This document shows positions 6,750 to 14,181 of a stretch of 25,556 nucleotides of DNA, piece after piece. The stretch comes from an uncultured Eubacteriales bacterium. GTDB taxonomy: Bacteria; Bacillota; Clostridia; Christensenellales; CAG-138. The position numbers and the translations under genes are program-made. The first letter of the stretch is position 1. Every line of letters begins with the position of its first letter. The notes beneath the pieces are model-generated. The model ran no database searches and was not told where the DNA came from. It saw only the letters and a program-made list of their open reading frames with translations. Where the stretch lies: assembly GCA_900543475.1 (NCBI GenBank), contig UQRU01000023.1:1-25556 (forward strand), in the 5' to 3' direction.

Positions 6750-8261
6750 CTATATAGGCGTCCCGCCCTTTGGCGGCTCTTTCCGGTAGGTAAGCACCAC
6801 CCTTGTCCCCTGGCCGGGGGCGCTTTGGATATAGATGCCGCAGCCGGGAAAGCGGCTTAACCGCCGGCGTACGTTCCCCAGGCCAATGGCGCCGTCCGCC
6901 ACGGCGGTCGCGGGATCAAAGCCCACCCCATCATCGGTCACCATGACCCGCCAGTGGGTGTCCGCCTCCTCCAGGGATAGGGTCACCGTGCCGCCTCCCA
7001 CCTTGGGCTTGATGCCGTGGAGGATGGCGTTTTCCACCACCGGCTGGATGGTCAATACCGGCAGGGGGAAATCCACATCCGGCACATGATACACCATGTT
7101 GAGCCGCTCCCCCAGCTGGGCCTGGTTGATATCCGCATAGGCCCGCACCGCCCGGAGTTCCTCCTTAAAGGAGCCCATGCCCCCAGCCGCCGTGGAGGCG
7201 TCCAGGGTAAAGCGCAGGTAGCGGGAAAAATCCCCGGCCATTTTATAGGCTTCCTCCGGCCGCAGGACGATAAGGGCCTGAAGGGAATTGAGGGTATGGT
7301 AAAAGAAATGGGAGCGGATCTGGCTTAGGAGCATATCGGTCTGCTCATGCTCCAACTGGGTTTGCAGCTGAAGAATGGCGCGTTGCGCAGCCTCGGCTTG
7401 CATGAGGCGTACCCGTTCCAGGTTGTAGGTGCCTGCCGCTGCCAGTCCGCTCAGCAGCAACCCAATGGCCAAATAGATCCACAGACTGGGCCGGGCATAC
7501 CAGGCCACAAGGGGCGATAGGGTAATGGTCCAATCGGCGTTGAACATCTCCTGTTCAAAGGAAACCGTTCCCCAACTGGAACGGGGCGGGGTCTCCGACA
7601 TGAGGATGGTCTGGCGCTGGCCGGTATCCGGGTTGATCCGCCACACCTCGCAGGCAAACCCTTGGCTGGCCACCCGCTCCACCGGGCTGCCGGATAGCAC
7701 CGCCGGAAAATCCAGCGTTACGGAGACGATGCCCCAGAAGCTGCGTTGGCCCGACGCATCCGTCAAGTATACCGGCAGCCGCCCGGCAATGCCCATGCCC
7801 CCCTGGATGAGCGGGAAAGGACCGGCCATATACAATTCGCCTTTTTCCATGGCGGCCTGGGCTTCCAGGTTCCCCGCCCCTTCCTCGTTCATGTTGAGGC
7901 CCACGGCGTTTTCATTCCCCGCCAGAGGATATACCGCCTCCACCACGCCGCCGGGAGCAAACAGCACGTTCCGCACGAAAGCCTCCTCCAACAGGATGGG
8001 CGCCACCTTTTCAAAGCCTTCGTAGGAGCCGCCGGTCTGGATCAAATAGGCTTCCAGCACCCGGGTCTTGCCCATTTCGGACAGGAGGGTCTCATAGGTC
8101 TCCGATCCCACGGACTGGGCGATATGGTTCATCCGGTCCCGCTCCTGCTCCAAAGCGGTCCGCTCCATATACCAGGTCAACAACAGGGCTGCCGCCAGCA
8201 CCAGCAAAAACACGCCGCCAGCGTGGACCCGCAGGCGTTTTTTGGTTTTTCGGTCCTCCAT
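6750..8261 (-). CDS. CHASE-domain sensor histidine kinase, LytS/His_kinase type (503 aa)
   Basis: The membrane sensor of a two-component system. Helix 1 spans about 16-32. An extracellular CHASE domain spans about 40-240, with the recognisable block VVEAVYPLAGNENAVGLNM (107-124 region). Helix 2 spans about 258-280, then a cytoplasmic helix leads into a PF06580-like kinase core. The phosphorylation site is His318 in RSHFFYHTLNSL. The usual Pro before this His and the Asn four residues after it are replaced by Ser317 and His322. The ATPase part has VVENAILHGI (408-417), DDGVGF (443-448) and GLGN (460-463). ATG at 8261 is chosen for AGGGGGT about 6 bases upstream and a promoter immediately before it; the frame is open to 8354 without support. 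CHASE domains bind small ligands, including adenine-type cytokinins in plants; the ligand here is unknown. Confidence 0.88.
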   Translation of the reverse strand: MEDRKTKKRLRVHAGGVFLLVLAAALLLTWYMERTALEQERDRMNHIAQSVGSETYETLLSEMGKTRVLEAYLIQTGGSYEGFEKVAPILLEEAFVRNVLFAPGGVVEAVYPLAGNENAVGLNMNEEGAGNLEAQAAMEKGELYMAGPFPLIQGGMGIAGRLPVYLTDASGQRSFWGIVSVTLDFPAVLSGSPVERVASQGFACEVWRINPDTGQRQTILMSETPPRSSWGTVSFEQEMFNADWTITLSPLVAWYARPSLWIYLAIGLLLSGLAAAGTYNLERVRLMQAEAAQRAILQLQTQLEHEQTDMLLSQIRSHFFYHTLNSLQALIVLRPEEAYKMAGDFSRYLRFTLDASTAAGGMGSFKEELRAVRAYADINQAQLGERLNMVYHVPDVDFPLPVLTIQPVVENAILHGIKPKVGGGTVTLSLEEADTHWRVMVTDDGVGFDPATAVADGAIGLGNVRRRLSRFPGCGIYIQSAPGQGTRVVLTYRKEPPKGGTPI

Positions 8262-8280
8262 GGCGCACCCCCTTTTTTCC

Positions 8281-8309
8281 AGCATACGGCATTTTCTTCC
8301 ATTTGTAAA
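8281..8309 (-). promoter_or_regulatory. Sigma-A type promoter for the kinase-regulator-transporter operon
   Basis: On the minus strand TTTACA (8304-8309, 5 of 6) and TATGCT (8281-8286, 4 of 6) are 17 bases apart. Transcription would begin near 8274, leaving a leader of only about 13 bases that contains the AGGGGGT ribosome site. Confidence 0.55.
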
Positions 8310-8588
8310 GCCGCGCCCACGCAGCCCCATGAACCCTCGCCGGGCGTTCCCCAACGTATGGCCCCGCTATACTAATTTCCTGAACTTTTCCAGTTCCGTT
8401 TGATGAATATCCATCCATCGCCCTGGCAATTCTCCGTCCATTCCCCGCTCGCCCCAGCTCTCCCCTGCCGGGCTCGCACGGGGCCTGCCCTATATGCGGT
8501 TGAAAGAGGCGTGGGCCCCTTTGCGGGAAAATAGCAGCAGGCGGCAGGGCCGCCTTTCAAGGGTCCTTCCGGCCTTTTCCATCCATTT

Positions 8589-8609
8589 AAAAAGGCGGCA
8601 CAAGCCGCC
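8589..8609 (-). terminator. Rho-independent terminator of the glycyl-radical/ROK-like operon
   Basis: GGCGGC (8594-8599) and GCCGCC (8604-8609) form a stem with loop ACAA. On the minus strand five T residues (8593-8589) follow. It lies 35 bases past the stop codon of the 590-residue gene and closes the three-gene operon. Confidence 0.75.
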
Positions 8610-8644
8610 CTTTTAAACGATGTTGCCCTTTTTGATTCTGGCCC

Positions 8645-10417
8645 TTATAGCATTGCCGCCGCAAAATACACCGCGCCCACCGCTTGGCCAAACTGGGCCA
8701 CGCTGTAGTTTGGATGGGCCCGCAGCTGCTGCATCAGGGGCGTAAAGGCCAGCTCGTCATCCGCAGCGATCAGCTGTAGTTGGGGGCAGATCCGCTTTGC
8801 GCCCTCCTGCATCAGCTGAAAGCAACGGTTCCTTTTTACAAACCGGCCAAACAGCACCCGGGATTTGGCGGCGGGGGCCAAAACCGTTTCCGTCTCCAGC
8901 CAGGTCGCCGCCAGATATTCCCCAATGGTCCGGAAGATCTCCTCCGCCTGGGGCATACCGGCTTCCGCTTGACCCATCAGGTGCTCCAAGAAGGCCTTCC
9001 GCATATCCTTGGGTTCCACCGCCACCGTCAAGCGTTCCGGGGTTTCCCACCGCAGCAGCCCCAGTTCCAATAGCCGCTGATATGCTTGGGGCGCGTGGGC
9101 GCGGTAGTAGGCTTCCGCCAAGCGGAAGGCCCCGCTTTGACCTGCATAGCGCTGCAAGGTGCCGGAAAGCCCGGTGTTAAAATTGTTGATGCTGCGCACA
9201 TCCTGGGCGGGCAAGGCCTTGGCCGGGAAATTCCCCAGGTCTATGATACAATTGTACACTTCCAGAGGAAATTCCGGGACCTTGCCGGATTCATCGATCC
9301 ACCCGGTTCCCAGCTCCGTCCCCAGGGAGTGGGCAAATATCCCATCCCGCACCATTTCCCATTGGGGGGAATGGGCCAGCTCCACCGCGGCGGTATAGGC
9401 GGAAATATGGCCGTCGTTGGTGATATGCACCCTGCCGTTTGGGGCGCATAGCTTCCCCAGCTCCAGATCCAATCGGGTAAGCCGGGCAAATTCCCGTTCA
9501 TAGTCCGCCGCGTGTTCCCGGACGCCCTTGGTTTTGTGGGTCTCGCCCCCTACGATCCGATCCCGCACCACAACGTCTGGAAAGCTGACCCCTATGCCTT
9601 GCAATGGCGCTATCTTCCCAAGGCTAGCTTCAAACGCCGCCAGGGCCGTCCCCAGCTCTTGGATAGGCGTCCCCTTGTCCAAGATCCGCCCTGCAAGCAA
9701 ACGCTGCGCCTCGCTGGGATGCTCCGGCATGGACAGCAGCGCCCGGGAAGCGCCAACGAGCAGGCATACGGTCTGCAGGATCGGGTCGATCGTGGGGAAC
9801 CCTGCAGGGTTCCAATCGTATTCTTTGATGTGGTGGATCTTCCCATTGCGTACCCCCACCAGCTTAATATCCGTACCCCCGATGTCAATGCCGCAAAATA
9901 GGCCGTCCATGGCTTTGCTGGCGGCTGTACGCAGATCTTGTACGATATCCCCTGGAGGGCAATCCCCTACCGGGCCCAGGTCCGGCGCTTTCCCCTCCAC
10001 GATCTGAAAGGAGAAGGCCGGCGCTCCCAAAGCCCGGTTCATCCGGTCGGCCACATTGACGCACTTGGCATAACCCTGGCGGGCTTCCTTCGCCAACCCA
10101 ATGCCGAAAACCCGGGGCAAGCTCCCGGCCAATTCCCGGGCAAACGCCCTTTCCCCGGGATAGACCCGCATCCCCGCGCCCCCCAGGATGGAAAGGATAT
10201 TATATATCCGGGCATAGAAGTAATCCCGGATGAATTGCGCCTCCTCCCGGGAGCCCGGCTGGGGCAAGCACACCCGAAACGTCCGGGTATGGCCATTGGC
10301 CAAATCCAGCGACAGGTAGCAGGGAACGCCTATGTTATCATAGGCCGCCCGCACCGTATGCATATAGACGCTGCCGCCATGGGTCGCGGTATTCAAAAAC
10401 GCGTTGGTATCGTACAT
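8645..10417 (-). CDS. ROK-like ASKHA (sugar-kinase-fold) protein with unassigned N-terminal domain, GRE-linked (590 aa)
   Basis: Residues ~174-590 resemble the ROK/hexokinase ASKHA fold. The phosphate-1 loop is GIDIGGTDIK (176-185), followed by GIGVSFPDVVV (274-284). A probable catalytic-base motif is TNDGH (Asp335), and a phosphate-2 like glycine stretch is SLGTELGTGW (364-373). The C-terminal AVGAVYFA resembles the usual GA-rich end helix. The CxCGxxGCxE zinc motif of many ROK proteins is not seen. Residues 1-173 match nothing I recognise; they lack a helix-turn-helix or signal peptide, making the protein much longer than a usual ROK kinase (~300 aa). ATG at 10417 has GGGGAGG 6 bases upstream. 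It starts 12 bases after the activase stop, so it belongs to the glycyl-radical operon. It could be a kinase for a related sugar-like substrate or an ATP-dependent accessory factor; neither is shown. Confidence 0.7.
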   Translation of the reverse strand: MYDTNAFLNTATHGGSVYMHTVRAAYDNIGVPCYLSLDLANGHTRTFRVCLPQPGSREEAQFIRDYFYARIYNILSILGGAGMRVYPGERAFARELAGSLPRVFGIGLAKEARQGYAKCVNVADRMNRALGAPAFSFQIVEGKAPDLGPVGDCPPGDIVQDLRTAASKAMDGLFCGIDIGGTDIKLVGVRNGKIHHIKEYDWNPAGFPTIDPILQTVCLLVGASRALLSMPEHPSEAQRLLAGRILDKGTPIQELGTALAAFEASLGKIAPLQGIGVSFPDVVVRDRIVGGETHKTKGVREHAADYEREFARLTRLDLELGKLCAPNGRVHITNDGHISAYTAAVELAHSPQWEMVRDGIFAHSLGTELGTGWIDESGKVPEFPLEVYNCIIDLGNFPAKALPAQDVRSINNFNTGLSGTLQRYAGQSGAFRLAEAYYRAHAPQAYQRLLELGLLRWETPERLTVAVEPKDMRKAFLEHLMGQAEAGMPQAEEIFRTIGEYLAATWLETETVLAPAAKSRVLFGRFVKRNRCFQLMQEGAKRICPQLQLIAADDELAFTPLMQQLRAHPNYSVAQFGQAVGAVYFAAAML

Positions 10418-10429
10418 AGGTTCCTCCCC

Positions 10430-11326
10430 TCAATATTGTACTTGTAACCCCTGGGCTTTCACGATTGCAGCGAACCGGGCCATTTCCGCCGGCGGCAAGG
10501 GTTTGCCGTCTGTGGGGATATAGTCCTGGCGCAGGGTCTCATATTTGCTGATACACAAGGGATTGAAGTTGATCAGCTCCAGGGGGACCGCCCGGTTTAC
10601 CTTGGCCACATACGCGGCAATGGCCGTCACATTTTCCGTGTCCGCCGTATACCCCGGGATCAAAGGGATTCGGATCAGCAGCGATGAAGCCCGGCGGGCC
10701 AGCCGTTCAAAATTATGCAGGATCAGGCTGTTGTCCACCCCCGTCGCCCCTTTATGCCGGCGGGGGTCCAGAATCTTGATGTCGCCGATAATGGCGTCGG
10801 CTGCCTGGGAAAAGGCGTCCATAATGGAGGGCGGCGCATGCATACAGGTTTCGATGGCGGTATGGAGCCCCGCTTGCCGGCACGCTTCCAGTAGCGCCAG
10901 AGAAAATTCCGGCGACGCGGTGCATTCCCCGCCGGAAAGGGTGACCCCGCCTTCCGTACCATAGAACATACGGTCATCCAAAATCCGTGCCATGGTCTCT
11001 GCCACATCCATGGGACGCCCGTCCCGCTGGAGGGTCATGGTGGGGCATACTGCTTCGCACTTGCCGCACAGATCGCATTGGGCCGGGTTTATGACCAAGC
11101 CTTTAGGATCCCTGTGAATGGCCTGGTTTGGGCAGCTTTGTATACAGCTGTCGCACCCGATGCATTGCTTGCCCCGGGCCCAGATCCGTATCTCTTTGGA
11201 AAACCCCTCCGGATTTTGGCACCACTTGCAGCGCAGGGGGCATCCTTTTAGAAAGACCACCGTCCGAATCCCCGCTCCATCCTGGATGCCGAAGCGCTTG
11301 ATATCAAAAATATTCGCCTTTATCAT
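10430..11326 (-). CDS. Glycyl-radical enzyme activating enzyme, radical SAM (298 aa)
   Basis: Generates the glycyl radical on the upstream-encoded enzyme by reductive cleavage of S-adenosylmethionine. The radical SAM cluster motif CX3CX2C is at Cys29, Cys33 and Cys36. Two ferredoxin-like 4Fe-4S inserts follow: Cys55/58/61/65 (CIGCDSCIQSC) and Cys84/87/90/94 (CDLCGKCEAVC), typical of activases of the dehydratase/lyase type rather than classical PflA. SGGE (131-134) contacts the SAM amino group. Length is usual for this class. The ATG overlaps the enzyme's stop codon by 4 bases (11323-11326), giving translational coupling and supporting a dedicated pair. Confidence 0.93.
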   Translation of the reverse strand: MIKANIFDIKRFGIQDGAGIRTVVFLKGCPLRCKWCQNPEGFSKEIRIWARGKQCIGCDSCIQSCPNQAIHRDPKGLVINPAQCDLCGKCEAVCPTMTLQRDGRPMDVAETMARILDDRMFYGTEGGVTLSGGECTASPEFSLALLEACRQAGLHTAIETCMHAPPSIMDAFSQAADAIIGDIKILDPRRHKGATGVDNSLILHNFERLARRASSLLIRIPLIPGYTADTENVTAIAAYVAKVNRAVPLELINFNPLCISKYETLRQDYIPTDGKPLPPAEMARFAAIVKAQGLQVQY

Positions 11327-13680
11327 ACATCCCCGTAACTAGTTCTTGCAATGATCTCATTTTGTAGATCCCTGGCCAGCTCCGTAAAATAGGCGGTATA
11401 GCCCGCCACCCGTACGGTCAAGCTCCGAAAGGCTTCTGGGTCAGCCTGGGCGCAGAGCAGGTCCTCCCGGTTGACCACGTTGAACTGTACATGGGAGATA
11501 CGCAGGCGTATAAACGCCTGGATGAAGGAAACGAATTTGCAAATGCCTTCGTCCCGCTGGAAAAGTTGAGGCAAGAACTTCATATTTAGAAGGGTGCCGT
11601 TACTACCCAGCTTGGAATCCACTCGGGAAACGGATTTGAGCAAGGCGGTGGGGCCTTGCAGATCCCGGCCGTATACCGCGGACATGCCGCCGTCCGCCAA
11701 GGGGGCCTTGGCGTGGCGTCCGTCCGGGGTAGCGCCTACATTTTGCCCCATGGGCACATGGGCGGAAACCGTATACAATCCCGCGTGATAAATGCCGCCC
11801 CGGGCGTTGGTATGCCCCTTTAGCTTGTCTGCGAAAAGCCGCACCCACTTATGGGCGATCTCATCCACCCAGGCCACGTCGTTGCCGTACTTTGGCGCCC
11901 GGTTCAGCAGGGTCTGTCGCATGACCTCTTGCCCTGCAAAATCGTTACATAAGGCCGCATATAGCTCGTTTCTATCCACCCGCGCTTCGTCATAAACCAG
12001 CGCCTTTAACGCCGCCAGGCTGTCCGCCACATTGGCGCACTGGATCGCCTGGATGCCGGATAGGTTATAGTGGGCCCCGCCCAGGGTAACGTCCAACCCC
12101 TTTTCCAGGCAGTCTCGAATCACGCCGGATAGGAAAGGGGAAGGCAACAGCATACCATGGGCCTTTTCCACCACATCGCAGCAGGTCAGCATTCGCCCAA
12201 AGAAATAATCGATTTGGGTGGCGAAGGCCCGTTCCACATCCTCATAGGTGGCGTGATCCGCCAGGGTGCCGGTGTGGGCTCCCATCTGTATCCCGCTAAG
12301 CATACATTTCCCGTCGTTTAAGGCCAGCTCCAAGGCTTTTACCAAATTGAACATGGCCGCATCGCTCCACCCAAGGCTATTCCCCATGGTGGATAGCTCT
12401 ACACAGCCCACGATGGCGTAATTCCTGGCGTCTTCTTGGGAAATGCCTTTTTCCATCAGGGCGGGGATCACCGCCTCGTCGTTGAACAGCTGGGGCATAC
12501 CGCTCCCTTTGCCGATCACCTGGGCACAGCGGCGCAAAAAGGGCGCCGGGGAATTTGCGTGCACCCGGGCGGAAAGGTTGGGCTGGGGCAGCCCCAACTG
12601 CTCCTGGGCGGTTAGGAACAGATAGGACAATGCATTGGAGGCGTCCTGCCCATCTGAATTTTGGCCCCCTATGGCCACATTGAAGCCGATGGGAAAGCCG
12701 GCGAAATACTTGGCGCTTCCTGCGCTACGCAAGTAAACGATATGGTTAAACTTGATGAATAGCCCTTCAATCAATTCCAGCGCCATGGCGTCGTCTAAGC
12801 GTCCCGCCCCTTTGTCCCGCTGGTAATAGGGATACAGATACTGGTCCATCCTGCCGGGGGAGAAGGAGGAGGCGTTGGATTCCATCTGCAACAGCACCAA
12901 GAGCATCCAGGCGCTTTGCAGCGCCTCATGGAAGGTATCCGGAGGTGCGACTGCAAGTTTTTTACAGATGCGGGCAATCTCCAGCAGCTCTGCCGCGTCA
13001 TAGTCCGGGCTTTGGGCCAGGGTTTCTGCCAACGCCCCATAGCGGGCAAAATACCTGCAAGCCGCCTCCATCGCCATCTGCACGCCTTCATAAAACCGCT
13101 GGGGGTCCCCTGTTTCCTCCCGTTTTTTCCGGGCCTGTTCCGCCAAGCCCCTGGGCCCGAGCCGTAGCCAAGTGGGGGTATCCGGACAAATATGCCCCTG
13201 GGCATGGTCCGTTTGGTTGATTTTTGCCACTTTCCCAATGGCCCGCATTTCATCGCCGATCTTGGCTTCTAGTACATCTTCCAGGGTGCGTCCCCGCCAA
13301 AATGGCAGGATCTCATTCCGAAACGCCGCTATGTCCTCCTGGGTGACCTCAAATCGATCTTGGGGCCGGGTAGGCAGGGTCTCGATTTCCTGCTCCACCC
13401 ACTTTAAACCGGATTCTGGAAATATGACCCCTGCCCGGATCCCGGCCGTGCGGTTCCCCACGATCAGCTCCCCCGGGTCGATCCGCAGCGTGATCTCCTC
13501 CAATGCGGTGGCGAATGCTTTGGCCCGCAATATATTTACCGGCAGATCCGGATGCTCCCGATATACCCGAGTCACGATCCGCGCCTGCTCTATGGATACG
13601 CAACGTGGTTCAGAAAAAAGGCGTTCTTTTAGTTGTTGTATCCGTTTAGAAGGGGCCTGCCCAGCTCCTTGTTCTCTCAT
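11323..13680 (-). CDS. Glycyl-radical enzyme, PFL-like dehydratase/lyase family of unknown substrate (785 aa)
   Basis: A complete glycyl-radical enzyme. The active-site loop is GCVE with Cys426 and Glu428, followed by GWSDAAMFN. The C-terminal radical loop is RVAGYTAYF with Gly760. The GCVE form occurs in eliminating enzymes such as diol/glycerol dehydratases, choline and isethionate lyases and hydroxyproline dehydratase, not in pyruvate formate-lyase, which has adjacent cysteines. GHICPDTPTWLRLG (162-175) and SSFSPGRMDQYLYPYY (271-286) match conserved blocks of this branch. I see no diagnostic residue set that fixes the substrate, and no microcompartment shell or aldehyde dehydrogenase genes nearby. 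ATG at 13680 has a modest ribosome site (GAAGG). The first gene of a three-gene operon with its own promoter. The enzyme would be destroyed by oxygen, implying an anaerobe. Confidence 0.92.
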   Translation of the reverse strand: MREQGAGQAPSKRIQQLKERLFSEPRCVSIEQARIVTRVYREHPDLPVNILRAKAFATALEEITLRIDPGELIVGNRTAGIRAGVIFPESGLKWVEQEIETLPTRPQDRFEVTQEDIAAFRNEILPFWRGRTLEDVLEAKIGDEMRAIGKVAKINQTDHAQGHICPDTPTWLRLGPRGLAEQARKKREETGDPQRFYEGVQMAMEAACRYFARYGALAETLAQSPDYDAAELLEIARICKKLAVAPPDTFHEALQSAWMLLVLLQMESNASSFSPGRMDQYLYPYYQRDKGAGRLDDAMALELIEGLFIKFNHIVYLRSAGSAKYFAGFPIGFNVAIGGQNSDGQDASNALSYLFLTAQEQLGLPQPNLSARVHANSPAPFLRRCAQVIGKGSGMPQLFNDEAVIPALMEKGISQEDARNYAIVGCVELSTMGNSLGWSDAAMFNLVKALELALNDGKCMLSGIQMGAHTGTLADHATYEDVERAFATQIDYFFGRMLTCCDVVEKAHGMLLPSPFLSGVIRDCLEKGLDVTLGGAHYNLSGIQAIQCANVADSLAALKALVYDEARVDRNELYAALCNDFAGQEVMRQTLLNRAPKYGNDVAWVDEIAHKWVRLFADKLKGHTNARGGIYHAGLYTVSAHVPMGQNVGATPDGRHAKAPLADGGMSAVYGRDLQGPTALLKSVSRVDSKLGSNGTLLNMKFLPQLFQRDEGICKFVSFIQAFIRLRISHVQFNVVNREDLLCAQADPEAFRSLTVRVAGYTAYFTELARDLQNEIIARTSYGDV

Positions 13681-13742
13681 CGACCTTCACCCACCCTTAT
13701 GTTTATAGAAATGGAACGCATTCTTATTGCTTTCTGCTCTTG

Positions 13743-13770
13743 ATTATAATTGTTTCTACTTGAAAGTAAA
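13743..13770 (-). promoter_or_regulatory. Promoter of the glycyl-radical enzyme operon with embedded inverted repeat
   Basis: On the minus strand a perfect TATAAT (13743-13748) lies 16 bases from TTTACT (13765-13770, 4 of 6). The inverted repeat TACTT-GA-AAGTA (13757-13768) overlaps the -35 and spacer, so a regulator bound there would block or reshape polymerase binding. The leader to the ATG at 13680 is about 55 bases. Confidence 0.55.
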
Positions 13771-13974
13771 CGCAAATCAATCTACAAAAGGTATAAAATT
13801 CTGAATAATTCCGTTGGCCAAATTTAGCTACCTCAGACCGGCATTTTGCCTTCCGCGCCACCGGTTGACAGGGGTGCGTTGCCGTGAGCTTTCCTGCCCC
13901 GACCCTTTGGTTGCCAGCCATTTCCCCAGCATACGTTGCCCCAGCCTCTTTCCCAGCCCAGCTATGGGCATGCG

Positions 13975-14004
13975 AAAAAAGAGGCGGTGGAGTTTGCCAC
14001 CGCC
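13975..14004 (-). terminator. Rho-independent terminator of the TPR/peptide-transport gene run
   Basis: GGCGGTGG (13983-13990) and CCACCGCC (13997-14004) form an 8-bp stem with a 6-base loop. On the minus strand a TCTTTTTT run (13982-13975) follows. It lies about 180 bases beyond the stop of the shikimate-dehydrogenase-like gene. Confidence 0.75.
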
Positions 14005-14005
14005 C

Positions 14006-14023
14006 AAGTGGCAGCAGCCACTT
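14006..14023 (-). other. Second stem-loop directly ahead of the terminator
   Basis: AAGTGGC (14006-14012) and GCCACTT (14017-14023) form a perfect 7-bp stem with a 4-base loop, one base away from the terminator stem. The pair forms tandem hairpins at the transcript end, perhaps protecting it from 3'-exonucleases. Confidence 0.5.
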
Positions 14024-14119
14024 TTGATACCATGTAAGTCCATTGCCTTTATTCTGTTATCCCTGGGGTATGCTCCTGGGGCGGATGCAATTGGGAAAGC
14101 CACGGGGCCCTACTTAAGG

Positions 14120-14174
14120 GCATAGGGCGGGTTCCGCCGGCCTATGCGATTATCCGGCAGGGGTGGACCCGCCC
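14120..14174. repeat. Overlapping inverted repeats after the shikimate-dehydrogenase-like gene
   Basis: GCATAGG (14120-14126) pairs with CCTATGC (14141-14147), and GGGCGGGT (14125-14132) can alternatively pair with ACCCGCCC (14167-14174). The two pairings overlap at 14125-14126, so they are mutually exclusive or compete. No T run follows on the minus strand. Function unknown. Confidence 0.4.
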
Positions 14175-14181
14175 AGGGATA

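Larger units (their letters stand above)
8262..8644. other. Intergenic stretch of 383 bases: kinase promoter, hairpin and terminator only
   Basis: Besides the kinase promoter (8281-8309) and the terminator of the upstream-lying ROK-like gene (8589-8609), it holds one more stem-loop: AGGCGGC (8539-8545) with GCCGCCT (8549-8555), loop of 3. That hairpin has no convincing T run on the minus strand. The short open frames here (for example 8372-8560) have no ribosome site or recognisable motif, and I do not call them. Confidence 0.6.
13681..14181. other. Intergenic stretch of 501 bases: GRE promoter, tandem hairpins and GC-rich repeats
   Basis: The left part (13700-13810) is AT-rich and holds the glycyl-radical operon promoter. 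The middle has the terminator at 13975-14004 and a second hairpin. The right part (14120-14174) has overlapping inverted repeats next to the shikimate-dehydrogenase-like stop. Open frames such as 13828-14103 on the minus strand run through the terminator and have no ribosome site, so I call no gene. Confidence 0.6.

Noticed and set aside
7746..8375. 209-residue plus-strand open frame opposite the sensor kinase
   Set aside because: Antisense to the CHASE region, low-complexity composition and no start signal.
8539..8555. Hairpin as a second terminator after the ROK-like gene
   Set aside because: No T run follows on the minus strand; the one at 8589-8609 fits better.
11323..13680. Pyruvate formate-lyase assignment for the glycyl-radical enzyme
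   Set aside because: The active-site loop is GCVE with one cysteine plus glutamate, not the adjacent cysteines of PFL; the activase also has two extra ferredoxin clusters.
13828..14103. 91-residue minus-strand open frame in the large intergenic region
   Set aside because: It runs through the terminator hairpins and lacks a ribosome site and any known motif.
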